DNA of 25,196 nt from Caldipriscus sp964426895 (GCA_964426895.1 CAYRSH010000021.1:1-25196); one strand, 5' to 3'. Positions 6,361-14,056 are shown, counted from the first letter of the stretch. Notes: generated by a model not told the origin, from the letters alone. Translations and numbers: made by a program.

Positions 6361-6599
6361 ATCCTTTCAATTATGTAATCCTCTATTATAGGGTTGGAGA
6401 AGATTTTATCCGACAGTTCTTTTATGGTTTTCATTGCCTCTTCCTCGTTCTTGGCATCTATAATCACCTCTATGCTTTTTCCTATTCTTACATCCTTTAC
6501 ATCTATCCCCATATCGTTTATAACGCGTTTTACCGCCCTTCCTTGTGGATCCAGCAAATCTTTACGAGGCATAACTATTATTCTAAATTTGTACTCCAT
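6357..6599 (-). CDS. purS: Phosphoribosylformylglycinamidine synthase subunit PurS
   Basis: This 80-residue protein is of normal length for PurS, the small dimeric bridge between PurL and PurQ in FGAM synthase, step 4 of purine synthesis. It shows the family pattern: YKFRIIVMPRKDLLDPQGRAV, then INDMGIDVKDVRIGKSIEV, the alternating strand-helix ferredoxin-like fold, and the ending NPIIEDYIIERI, similar to the usual NPVIEDYxIE. purL and purQ are not nearby, so the complex is encoded at scattered loci. It is first in an operon with the SPFH and barrel genes, a pairing with no obvious metabolic logic. Confidence 0.9.
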   Translation of the reverse strand: MEYKFRIIVMPRKDLLDPQGRAVKRVINDMGIDVKDVRIGKSIEVIIDAKNEEEAMKTIKELSDKIFSNPIIEDYIIERI

Positions 6600-6610
6600 T
6601 CCAACCCGTC

Positions 6611-6616
6611 ATTATA
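6611..6616 (-). promoter_or_regulatory. -10 element for the purS operon
   Basis: TATAAT on the minus strand lies 11 bases before the purS ATG, giving an expected leader of about 3-5 bases. No clear -35 is present. The upstream DNA is very AT-rich and, 115-310 bases further upstream, holds the TTTAGACA repeat cluster. Confidence 0.5.
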
Positions 6617-6729
6617 ACGGTGTATGCGTTTATAGTTATTTATATATAAATATATAAAATATACTACTCATACGGCAAGTGTTTAAGCGGTATAAGTTTA
6701 ATTTTTTGTTGTTTTAGTTTGATTTTTGT

Positions 6730-6923
6730 GGTGTCTAAATTTAGACACCCGTTTAAAAATCCTAATAACCACGCGTGATTGAACTGTCTAAATTTTTTAC
6801 ATAGCATAAAGTTAAATATTAGCATTTTTAGTTTTAAAAAATTTGTTTTTTCGCTTAGACAAATTTAGACACCCTTTATCCCGAATGTCTAAATTTAGAC
6901 TCTTTTTAGACAAAATTTAGACA
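6730..6923. repeat. Cluster of TTTAGACA/TGTCTAAA repeats with palindromic pairs
   Basis: The octamer TTTAGACA or its reverse complement occurs exactly at 6732, 6740, 6785, 6864, 6886, 6905 and 6916, and with one mismatch at 6854 (CTTAGACA) and 6894 (TTTAGACT). Two pairs form palindromes: GGTGTCTAAATTTAGACACC (6730-6749, perfect 20-mer) and GTCTAAATTTAGAC (6887-6900). Two other pairs are direct repeats spaced 10 and 11 bases apart, about one helical turn. This arrangement is typical of a multi-site binding region for a dimeric protein (operator or iteron-like). It lies between purS and the decayed nuclease gene. The binding protein and function are unknown. Confidence 0.75.
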
Positions 6924-6930
6924 CATTTGC

Positions 6931-7679
6931 CTATTTATAAGGGTCTATTCCGAAATGTTGTAAAATCTTTGTGGAAAGTTTTAAAATCTGATTGGCCGAA
7001 TAATGCTTTTCTATGTATAACCCTCCAAAGTATTCAACCTTATGGGGATTTTTAAACTTAGCGCCGCTTTTATGATAAGGTTGAAAGTTTAAAATATACC
7101 TTTTACTACCCACGGATAAAGGTATATCGTTTTTTGTTATTTTTCCCGAATTTATCAACCAATCTATCACATTTACCAAGATTGAAGACCAAGATTTAAC
7201 CGGATATATTTTTCCATCCGGAAAGATCAAATCGGAATAATTTTTATCGGTATTTGCATTGGGTAAGGGTATATGGTGCGTTTTTTTAACAACTTTGGGA
7301 TATTCGATTTGTTTTGAACCGGCTTTGAGGTCTTTTAATTCCAAAAGTATAAACGCCCTTTTGATTATTTCGTAGAACCCATCGCTTTCTATACTCCAAG
7401 ATGTTATTAACTTTTGTTCCAAGGCAACGGGTTTATGAACATCATAAATATAAAATACGGAACACCTTGGGCAACACAATACGAAATGTATTGTAAGGTA
7501 TCTTCGGATTTTCCTAAGGCTTTTGCACCCACAAATGCCACAATTCTACCATCAACTATTAAGGCATAATCCGGCCTACCCGCATGCGTTGAAAATTCCG
7601 GTATAACCTCGGAAGGGTTTTCCACATCCCAACCGAAGAGTTTTAAAAAAGGGTCTATTAAAGCACACCTCACCGACAT
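6931..7679 (-). pseudogene. HsdR-N-type (type I restriction enzyme N-terminal) nuclease domain protein, frameshifted
   Basis: The 5' part (7679 to about 7455) reads DPFLKLFGWDVENPSEVIPEF, then GRPDYALIVDGR and IVAFVGAKALGKSEDTLQYI, the order of a PD-(D/E)XK nuclease of the HsdR_N family. After GVPYF the sense jumps frame to YIYDVHKPVALEQKL (from about 7450) and continues to the stop at 6931. Where relatives have roughly eight more residues (typically LTNG...W), the sequence is missing, so a small deletion that is not a multiple of three is the likely cause. The catalytic (D/E)xK is also altered: the expected EAK is GAK. Joined, the product would be about 245 residues, the size of stand-alone HsdR_N proteins. 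Both the break and the lost acidic residue argue for an inactive gene. Confidence 0.78.
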
Positions 7680-7739
7680 TTCATTCCTTAATTTTGCTTT
7701 TTACATTTTCATACCACATACTGAAAATTTTAAAGGGGT

Positions 7740-8332
7740 TTATTCGTCATACCTCAAAAAAAGTATCCGCATTTGTTCCGTATGCCAAGAGTTTGGGTTT
7801 CCAAAGTCGTCCATGGGATCACACCGCACGCCTCCCTTTTTATAAGGCCTTCCGCATCGTTTTTTAACTATAATATCATCGCTTTTAATAACCCTTAACA
7901 ATTTTTCCGAAACAATTTTGGGCTTCACTTTCCAAACACCAGAGGCACCATTTTAAATTCACATAACACAACTTGCAGAAAAGATATTTCAACCTCCAAG
8001 TAATGTTCGGGTATCAGGGGGTTCGGAAAAGGAATAAAACGGATAACCCAAACCCAATATCAACCATACCCAAAGGGGTTTTCCAAGCGGAAAATTCCCC
8101 GGTAATAACGCCTTCAAATGGAACAAAATGCGAAGGATTCCAAAGTCTTAAAAGAATATGTGGCTATTTGCCCCGAGTATATATATCCCGCATGTGGAGC
8201 AATTACGGCCTTTGGAGGATTTTCACCCTCTACATTCGCATTTTTAAGGAATTTAAGAGTCATATTCTCCAATTCTATGGGGTTTTCGGGGTAAAACTTA
8301 CCCGCGACGGCCGGTTCCCTTATCACTTCCAT
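7740..8332 (-). pseudogene. MEMO1-family protein, multiply frameshifted
   Basis: The start ATG (8332) overlaps the end of the amrS reading frame. The first piece, VIREPAVAGKFYPENPIE then KAVIAPHAGYIYSGQIA, is the unmistakable MEMO N-terminus, whose HAGY histidine is a metal ligand in iron-binding MEMO proteins. The frame ends at 8114, but the homology continues in other frames: EGVITGEFSAWKTPLG, then PEHYLEVEISFLQ and CEFKMVPLVFGK, matching the family patterns GxWxTPLG, EHSxEVQLPFLQ and FKIVPIxLG. Last comes KIVSEKLLRVIKSDDIIV (from about 7928), ending at 7740. At least three frame changes are needed and the usual GPNH segment is missing. The final 40 residues, beginning CGRPYKKGG, are only loosely MEMO-like. 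The gene is dead or the sequence is badly damaged. Confidence 0.75.
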
Positions 8333-9251
8333 ACCCCCGGGATTTCGGTTCCGCATTTATGGCATTTACCCCTCTCCTTCCAATATTCCCTAAGTATCAA
8401 CAATTCCCCACAATTGGGACAATATGTGCTTGACCTCTCGGGATCATATACATTTCACACATATACAAAATTTAACCCCTCCTCTTTACCGATCTCATAA
8501 GCCTTTATAAGGGTGCTATGGCTTGTATGTCTAATATGGAGCATCCTATAATCGGGGTGTGCAGCCGTTACATGCCAAGGTATGTTTTTGTTTATGGATG
8601 CTATAAACCTCGCTATACCCCTTAACTCCTCCTCTATTACGAGAGTTGTGATTTCCAACCATATCTTATGCCAAATCTCACCGCCCAAATACTCTATGTT
8701 TTTTAAGACGGGCTTTAACCTCGCCCCGGTTATTTCTTTATAGAACCTCTCACTAAAACCCTTTAAATCTATGTTTGCGGCGTGTAATAAGCCGTCCATA
8801 TATTCCCAAGAGTTATGCGTTTCAAACCCCGAGGATACAAAAAATCCATACCGCTGGCTCGCTATATGTAAATGCTATAAGCCTAACACCGCAATGCTCC
8901 GCCACTCCAACTATTCTCTCCGGAGGCCAATCGTATCCGAGGAATATATCCGCTTATTTCCCAGTTTTGGCAAAACTGGCAGGAAAAATTACAACCCAAT
9001 GTCCCTACGGATAACATACTTTCTCCGGGTAAAAAGTGATAAAGGGGCTTTTTTTCAACTGGGTCTATATTAACCGCCGCGGCTTTCCCGTGGGTTATCA
9101 AATACAAACTTCCCCAAAAATTCCTACGAACCCCGCACTTTCCGGAAACATTTGGTTTTATAGTATACCAATGATGGCAGGCCAAACACTGAACGACATT
9201 ACCCTTTAACGGTCGGTAAAAATCGCACTCCCGCATTTGAGAAACCAGCAT
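8323..9251 (-). pseudogene. amrS: AmrS (AmmeMemoRadiSam radical SAM enzyme), decayed
   Basis: The start (ATG 9251, MLVSQMREC) is preceded by TAAAAT at 9265-9260. Intact stretches include KCGVRRNFWGSLYLITHGKA, EKKPLYHFLPGES and GTLGCNFSCQFCQNWEISGY, the last holding the CxxxCxxC radical SAM cluster motif. Near 8930 the homology shifts frame to PPERIVGVAEHCGVRLIAFTY and, after a deletion, near 8845 to FFVSSGFETH and LLHAANIDLKGFSERFYKEI. Further on, the PGLNDS-like loop is missing (TTLVIEEELRGIARF). TGA at 8457-8455 sits where relatives have Gly (VYV-stop-NVYDPERSS). The same frame continues through YCPNCGELLI and KCHKCGTEIPGVWK to a TGA at 8323. The gene therefore has two frame changes, an in-frame loss and a nonsense codon. 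The AMMECR1 partner is not in the window. Confidence 0.85.
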
Positions 9252-9257
9252 GCACAT

Positions 9258-9318
9258 ATATTTTAAGGGTGAAAGGTTTGTAAAGGCGATTGTTAAATCC
9301 CCAACACCCTTAAAATAT
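9258..9318. promoter_or_regulatory. Divergent promoter region with 14-base inverted repeat (nuoD / amrS)
   Basis: CACCCTTAAAATAT occurs at 9305-9318 on the plus strand and, perfectly, on the minus strand at 9271-9258. The TAAAAT in each copy lies 7 bases before the nuoD ATG and 8 bases before the proposed amrS ATG, so both look like -10 regions for leaderless transcripts in opposite directions. The identical CACCC flank could be a shared operator half-site. CACCCTTAAAAT also precedes the 89-residue gene at 17854. No good -35 is seen for either. Confidence 0.5.
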
Positions 9319-9323
9319 CCACT

Positions 9324-10514
9324 ATGCCGGCCGGTGGAGTAAGGACGGAAACATTTGTATTGAATGTAGGGCCCCAGCATCCCGCAACGCATGGGGTTTT
9401 GAGGGTTATGCTTGAACTTGATGGGGAAACGGTCGTTAATGCAAAATGCGTTATAGGTTATTTGCATAGGGGAACGGAAAAAACCGCAGAGAATAGGAAT
9501 TATTATCAAATCCTCCCTTATACCGATAGGCTTGATTACCTATCGCCTATAAACAACAATTTTGCATATGTTTTGGCCGTTGAGAAACTACTCGGAATAA
9601 CAAAGAATATACCGGAAAGGGCGGAATACTTACGGGTTATAACCGCTGAATTGAGCAGGATAGCAAGCCATCTGGTATGGTTCGGAACGCATGTTATGGA
9701 TATAGGGGCTTGGACGCCATTTCTACACGCTTTTAAGCAGAGGGAGTTGATATACGACCTCCTTGAAGAGATAAGCGGCCAGAGGATGAACAACAGTTAT
9801 TTTAGAATAGGGGGTGTTGCAGCAGATGCCCCTGATGGTTGGCTAAAAAAGGTTGAAGAGTTTTTAAACCAGTTTGAAAAAGCCTTTGCGGAAATGGATA
9901 AACTCGTAACGAAAAACCCAATATTCATCCAGAGGACAAGGAATATTGGTGTTTTAACAAAGGAAGACGCTTTAAGCCTTGGAATCACCGGCCCTATGTT
10001 GAGGGGTTCGGGTGTTAAGAGGGATTTAAGAAAGGACGAACCCTATTCAATTTATGACAGGTTTGATTTTGAAATACCCGTAGGCGAAAAAGGTGATAGT
10101 TACGATAGGTATTTGGTTAGGATGGAAGAGGTCAGGCAATCGGTTAGGATAATAAGGCAAGCCTTAAAGGATATCCCGGATGGAAATGTTTTAATTGAAG
10201 ATTTTAAAATCGTTCCACCACCTAAGGCGAGGACATACGGTTCAATAGAGGAACTCATACACCATTTCAAATTGATGTCCGAAGGTTTTAGGGTTCCAAG
10301 GGGTGAGGTTTATGCTGCGGTTGAAAGCCCAAGGGGAGAATTGGGGTTTTATATAGTTTCAGATGGGAGCGCAAGGCCTTGGAGACTCGGGATAAGAACC
10401 CCATCTTTTGTAAATTTACAGGCACTTGAACACTTAGCACCCGGCCATTTAATAGCGGATATAATCGTATTAATAGGAACCATAGACATAGTACTCGGTG
10501 ATGTAGATCGTTGA
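9324..10514 (+). CDS. nuoD: NADH-quinone oxidoreductase subunit D (49-kDa)
   Basis: This 396-residue protein has normal NuoD length. It carries the family signatures in order: LNVGPQHPATHGVLRVMLEL, IGYLHRGTEKTAE, LPYTDRLDYLSPINNN, a helical core with VWFGTHVMDIGAWTPFLHAF, SYFRIGGVAADAP, and the conserved end GDVDR. NuoD forms much of the quinone-binding cavity at the membrane face of complex I; the His of GPQHPATHG and the PYTDR tyrosine region line that site in solved structures. The [NiFe] cysteines of related hydrogenases are absent, as expected. It stands alone, without nuoB, nuoC or nuoH, and its stop overlaps the TTG of a TonB-receptor-like gene. TAAAAT lies 7 bases before the ATG. Confidence 0.95.
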   Translation: MPAGGVRTETFVLNVGPQHPATHGVLRVMLELDGETVVNAKCVIGYLHRGTEKTAENRNYYQILPYTDRLDYLSPINNNFAYVLAVEKLLGITKNIPERAEYLRVITAELSRIASHLVWFGTHVMDIGAWTPFLHAFKQRELIYDLLEEISGQRMNNSYFRIGGVAADAPDGWLKKVEEFLNQFEKAFAEMDKLVTKNPIFIQRTRNIGVLTKEDALSLGITGPMLRGSGVKRDLRKDEPYSIYDRFDFEIPVGEKGDSYDRYLVRMEEVRQSVRIIRQALKDIPDGNVLIEDFKIVPPPKARTYGSIEELIHHFKLMSEGFRVPRGEVYAAVESPRGELGFYIVSDGSARPWRLGIRTPSFVNLQALEHLAPGHLIADIIVLIGTIDIVLGDVDR

Positions 10515-12556
10515 TAGGGGTTATCTTAACTTTTACCGTTAACGGTAAGGTCGTTTCAAACGGAAAGGGGGTTAATGATGCAATCATTTATGTTAAGGAA
10601 TTGGGTGTTAGGACCTATACGGATGATAAGGGGAATTTTAAACTGAATTTACCCCAAGGGAAATACACGCTAATCGTCCAATCCTTGGGATATAGGGTTG
10701 AAAGGACGGGTATAACTGTCAATTCCGATACAACCATAACCCTATCCTTAAAACCCCTTGAATACACATTAAGCGAAATAGAGGTTTCTCCCAAGACCAA
10801 AAGCGCCTTTGAATCCGCAGAACCCAAATTCTTAGAGGCAATCCCCTTTGTGGGGGATCAGGATGTGGGTTATTTCATATCAATAGCACCCGGTGTTGTT
10901 CCCGTTTACGGGCTTTCGTACTTTTCCGTTAGGGGTTCATCCCCCTTTGAAAACCTCATAACCTTTGATAACATACCCATTTATAACGCTTTCAGTTATT
11001 ACGGGATGTACACGCCCATAAATGTGGATATTGTTGGTGGTGTTGAGTTTTTGAGGGGTGGATTTACGCCCGAAATCGGAAACCTATCGGGCTCTTTAAT
11101 ATCCTTTAAGAGTAAGGGTTCCGATAGTTTGAGGTATGTTTTTAGGTTTAGCAGGACAAATACGGGTTTTTCCGCACTTGGTAAGGGTTGGGTTTTCTCT
11201 TTGAGGATGGGGTTGTTTGCACCTTTAAAGTATTGGAGGAGGGTGGGTATAAGGCTTGGGGATGTATCCGGTAAATTTGATTTTGGAAACTCTTTAAAAG
11301 GATTTTCCCTTTCATACCTCGCAAACATTTCGGATAACATATACCTAAACGATTACAGGGGATTGTATTACAAAGCGGGTATTTTAAACGGCGGATTCTC
11401 AATAAACGGGAGGTATTACATCGGTAGGGTATTTTTAAGACCCAGATTGGTTTATTCAATATCAACATTCAATTCTTGGGACAGTTCAAGGAAAGACCCC
11501 TTTAACCCGAGAATACAGCCCAAGAGCGTAAATTCAAATTTTTCGGTATTAACCCTTAGGAACGATGCCGAGTTTTCCTCCTTTTCATTCGGAAACGAAA
11601 TAAGCCTTTATAACGCAAACATTGATAAGGATTCCATAAGCAAAAGCGAGAAAAAACCCTTTATTGGAAACTACATAAAGTACAGGTTTGAAAACAGGAA
11701 TATTTTAACGGAATTTGGTATAAGGCTGGATTATATGTACAATGTTGGGTTAAAACCATCCCCTTCTGGATTTTTCAAGTATTACTTCAATTCCACGAGC
11801 GCGTTAAAGGTTCAGGGGGGTATTTATAGGCAATTTATAACTTCCCTTTACGCGTTTCCCCCCCAATTCTTCTTCTACACTCCCGTAAAACAAAACGAAA
11901 TCTTATCCTATCAGGTTATATTTGGTGGTGAAAGGGTTTTCCCTTGGGGCACATCCGAAATAAACATATTTGAGAAGTATTACCCGGAGTTTGTTTATTT
12001 AGATGCGGATTTAAGCGAAAGGGTTGGGGTAATGAATTCCTTCGGTTTTGACCTTTGGATAAGGAAGGAGAGCAAGGTGCCCGTGCCCTTAACCGCCGAT
12101 TTATCTTACACATTTATGATTTCAAGGATAAAACTAACGGATACATCCGAATTTTTACCAACCCCTTGGGATGTAAATCATACCATAAACGGAACCGCAT
12201 CCTTCCACCTTATAAGGGATAAATACGAGGTTATATTGGGGGTTTCCGTAGCATACTTGGTGGGAAGGCCTTACAGGGGATATTTAAGCCATTACAGGAC
12301 GCCTTTTTACGGAGAGGTTTATATACAGGATACCACAAACAGGCTAAAACTACCACCCTATGCCCGCATTGATGTTTTCAGCAGGGCGCCCATACCCTTT
12401 GAAGTGGGTGGATTTAAGTTTGACATTTCCTTTTCAGTTATCAACCTTTTCCCCAATAAAAACATCACCTTCGACCCCACAAACCCGGATGCCGATTTCG
12501 CAAACCTAACAACATCCTATCCAATATCTTCAATAGTTATAAGGGCTGTGTTTTGA
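10511..12556 (+). CDS. TonB-dependent receptor-like outer-membrane protein with N-terminal carboxypeptidase-regulatory-like domain
   Basis: This 681-residue protein has an N-terminal beta-sandwich (about residues 9-85; VNGKVVSNGKGVNDAIIYV, TDDKGNFKLNLPQGKYTL) of the CarboxypepD_reg type. A plug-like domain follows (about 105-200; SVRGSSPFENLITFDNIPIY, then GVEFLRGGFTPEIG), then a long barrel region ending in Phe (IVIRAVF). Such proteins import large substrates or siderophore-like molecules using the TonB system; no substrate can be named here. The start is a TTG overlapping the nuoD stop. An in-frame TGA at 10499 rules out a longer start, so the export leader is at most MIGVILTFT, strikingly short. 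Coupling to nuoD is probably just operon packing. Confidence 0.82.
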   Translation: MIGVILTFTVNGKVVSNGKGVNDAIIYVKELGVRTYTDDKGNFKLNLPQGKYTLIVQSLGYRVERTGITVNSDTTITLSLKPLEYTLSEIEVSPKTKSAFESAEPKFLEAIPFVGDQDVGYFISIAPGVVPVYGLSYFSVRGSSPFENLITFDNIPIYNAFSYYGMYTPINVDIVGGVEFLRGGFTPEIGNLSGSLISFKSKGSDSLRYVFRFSRTNTGFSALGKGWVFSLRMGLFAPLKYWRRVGIRLGDVSGKFDFGNSLKGFSLSYLANISDNIYLNDYRGLYYKAGILNGGFSINGRYYIGRVFLRPRLVYSISTFNSWDSSRKDPFNPRIQPKSVNSNFSVLTLRNDAEFSSFSFGNEISLYNANIDKDSISKSEKKPFIGNYIKYRFENRNILTEFGIRLDYMYNVGLKPSPSGFFKYYFNSTSALKVQGGIYRQFITSLYAFPPQFFFYTPVKQNEILSYQVIFGGERVFPWGTSEINIFEKYYPEFVYLDADLSERVGVMNSFGFDLWIRKESKVPVPLTADLSYTFMISRIKLTDTSEFLPTPWDVNHTINGTASFHLIRDKYEVILGVSVAYLVGRPYRGYLSHYRTPFYGEVYIQDTTNRLKLPPYARIDVFSRAPIPFEVGGFKFDISFSVINLFPNKNITFDPTNPDADFANLTTSYPISSIVIRAVF

Positions 12557-12558
12557 AT

Positions 12559-13167
12559 ATGAACCTTATAGTTGATGCCTTAAACTACGCGTTCTCAAAG
12601 AGCGGTGACGCTATAACATTGGATGAGGCTCTTAGGGTTGTAAAGGATGCCATAAGGGTTTTGGAAAGGGCGGGTAAGAAGAACTTTTTATTTGTTTTTG
12701 ATGGGTATAACGAAAATTACGCGGGTGCAAAGCATATGCTTTGGGTTGGTAGCGGTAAAAAGGCGGACGATTGGATAATCAATTTCGTTTCAAAAAATAA
12801 GGGAAATATTATACTGATAACGCGGGATAAAGCCCTTGTGGATAGGGTAAAGTGGATTAACAAAAATGTTGTAATATGGGATCCCGCAGAATTTGACGAT
12901 TATTTAAACAAACTTTCAAAAAGGGAAAACACTAAGGTAAAATACACAAAGGAAGAACCCGATACAACGGCCGAAAACCTGAGAATGTTAAAAGATTTTG
13001 ATGAGAGGGAGTTTGAAAGGGGGTTTGAAAGTTATGTAAAAACCGTAAAAGCCGAGGGTAAGAAAACGGACAAATCAAAAGAGGGCGATATAATATCTTT
13101 TGAGAATGTGGATTGGGAAGAAATATCCTCTAAGTTTGAGGAAGAACTTCAAAAATTGCGGAAATGA
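12559..13167 (+). CDS. YacP-like NYN/PIN-fold nuclease-like protein
   Basis: From ATG 12559 the protein has 202 residues; a TTG two codons earlier, overlapping the previous stop, is possible. The N-terminal 125 residues fit the NYN/YacP fold: NLIVDALNYAF (first Asp and Asn), NFLFVFDGYN (second Asp), GSGKKADDWIINFV (Asp pair) and NIILITRDKALVDRV (last Asp). These acidic residues are those that bind Mg in PIN-like RNases, and YacP (Rae1) of Bacillus cuts mRNA on the ribosome. The C-terminal 75 residues are a charged, probably helical tail with no known domain. Its end overlaps the convergent glycosyltransferase gene by 38 bases. RNase activity is inferred. Confidence 0.72.
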   Translation: MNLIVDALNYAFSKSGDAITLDEALRVVKDAIRVLERAGKKNFLFVFDGYNENYAGAKHMLWVGSGKKADDWIINFVSKNKGNIILITRDKALVDRVKWINKNVVIWDPAEFDDYLNKLSKRENTKVKYTKEEPDTTAENLRMLKDFDEREFERGFESYVKTVKAEGKKTDKSKEGDIISFENVDWEEISSKFEEELQKLRK

Positions 13168-14056
13168 CATCCAATTCGCTTATATTCAAACATTCCCTAT
13201 CCCCCCTCCAACACCTACCCCCACCGTTTGTTGAACATGGCCTACAATTCAAGTTTTTCTCAACAACCTTAATCCCCTCATAAACAAAACCCAAAGACCT
13301 TGTTGTAGGCCCGATAATCGCGATAACCGGGATGTTTAAAGCCCTCGCCATATGAACGGGCGCACTATCGTTTGATAAAACCAAACTCGCAGAACTTATA
13401 ACCTTTATCGTTTGCAAAATGTCCGTTTTGCCCCTCAAATCCAAACCCACATCCACTTCTGGGAAACTTTCTTTTCCCATCCATACCACATTTATCCCAT
13501 TATCCGTTAAAATTTTGGCAACATTTAAAAACCTTTGAAAATCCCACCTCTTCAATTTAGTACTAGCCTCGGGAAATATCGCCACAAAATTATCCGGAAT
13601 ATCAAAGGGTAAAAGTACATCCGGCGGATATATTTTCGGGTAAGTATTTGGCGGCTTTTCACCAAAATAATCGGCAACATTCCTTAAATACCTCTTCCAA
13701 ACCACACCTACATCGTAATCCAACCCAAACCACACATGCAACCTCCTTTTTAATGTTTTCTTGTCAACCCTTAGGGTTTTTACACTTAGAATTTTTGAGA
13801 AAAAAACCGTTATGGGTTTAACCTGTAAATCAACCAAAAGGTCGTAATCCTGCTCTTTTAAAATATCTACCAATTTCATCAAACCCTTCCTCTTAACCCT
13901 CCAAACCCTGTTTATCCTCGGGTCTTCCCTAAAAATATCCGCATATTCTTCATAAGTTATAAAATCCAAAACACCCTTTTTGCTTAAATACTCCAAAACC
14001 GGTGTTGATAGTATCACATCTCCGAGGGCGGAAAGCCTAAGGGTGAGAATCTTCAT
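13130..14056 (-). CDS. Glycosyltransferase family 9 (ADP-heptose:LPS heptosyltransferase-like)
   Basis: This 308-residue GT-B enzyme starts MKILTLRLSALGDVILSTPV, the family's acceptor-side Rossmann start with the SALGDV loop. The C-terminal half has FVAIFPEASTKLKRWDFQRF and VLSNDSAPVHMARALNIPVI followed by IGPT, the nucleotide-sugar-binding signature (usually TNDSGPMHLAAAL). The end has the cysteine-rich CRPCSTNGGGRCWRGDREC common in heptosyltransferases. The likely role is adding heptose or a related sugar to a lipopolysaccharide core on the cytoplasmic face of the inner membrane. Donor identity is not certain from sequence. It is last in a five-gene minus-strand operon and overlaps holA by 20 bases. 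Confidence 0.85.
   Translation of the reverse strand: MKILTLRLSALGDVILSTPVLEYLSKKGVLDFITYEEYADIFREDPRINRVWRVKRKGLMKLVDILKEQDYDLLVDLQVKPITVFFSKILSVKTLRVDKKTLKRRLHVWFGLDYDVGVVWKRYLRNVADYFGEKPPNTYPKIYPPDVLLPFDIPDNFVAIFPEASTKLKRWDFQRFLNVAKILTDNGINVVWMGKESFPEVDVGLDLRGKTDILQTIKVISSASLVLSNDSAPVHMARALNIPVIAIIGPTTRSLGFVYEGIKVVEKNLNCRPCSTNGGGRCWRGDRECLNISELDVISAIFEVLPQT

Larger units (their letters stand above)
6600..6930. other. 331-base AT-rich gene-free stretch
   Basis: This is the longest non-coding gap in the window. It holds the purS -10 (6611-6616), a TATATA-rich tract (about 6640-6665), a cluster of TTTAGACA/TGTCTAAA repeats (6730-6923), and the 3' border of the decayed nuclease gene at 6931. 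I find no tRNA, no clear rho-independent terminator and no plausible small ORF in it. Confidence 0.7.

Noticed and set aside
6730..6923. CRISPR array
   Set aside because: Repeats are 8 bases, in both orientations and irregularly spaced, with no spacers of constant length and no cas genes in the window.
4338..8457. Alternative genetic code (UAG or UGA read as sense)
   Set aside because: Intact genes end at family-typical positions with TAA, TAG and TGA, prfA is present, and in-frame stops occur only in genes beside other damaged genes.
6600..9323. Insertion sequence or transposon as the cause of the decay block
   Set aside because: No transposase reading frame, terminal inverted repeats or target duplications were seen; lesions look like point changes and small deletions.
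9250..9342. 31-codon plus-strand ORF (MHIYFKGERF...) ending inside nuoD
   Set aside because: It lies over the two divergent promoters and the amrS start, has no Shine-Dalgarno sequence and no recognisable similarity; chance ORF is more likely.
9252..9509. Longer start for amrS
   Set aside because: The extension is antisense to the conserved nuoD N-terminus; the family N-terminus and the TAAAAT spacing fit ATG 9251 (or 9236).
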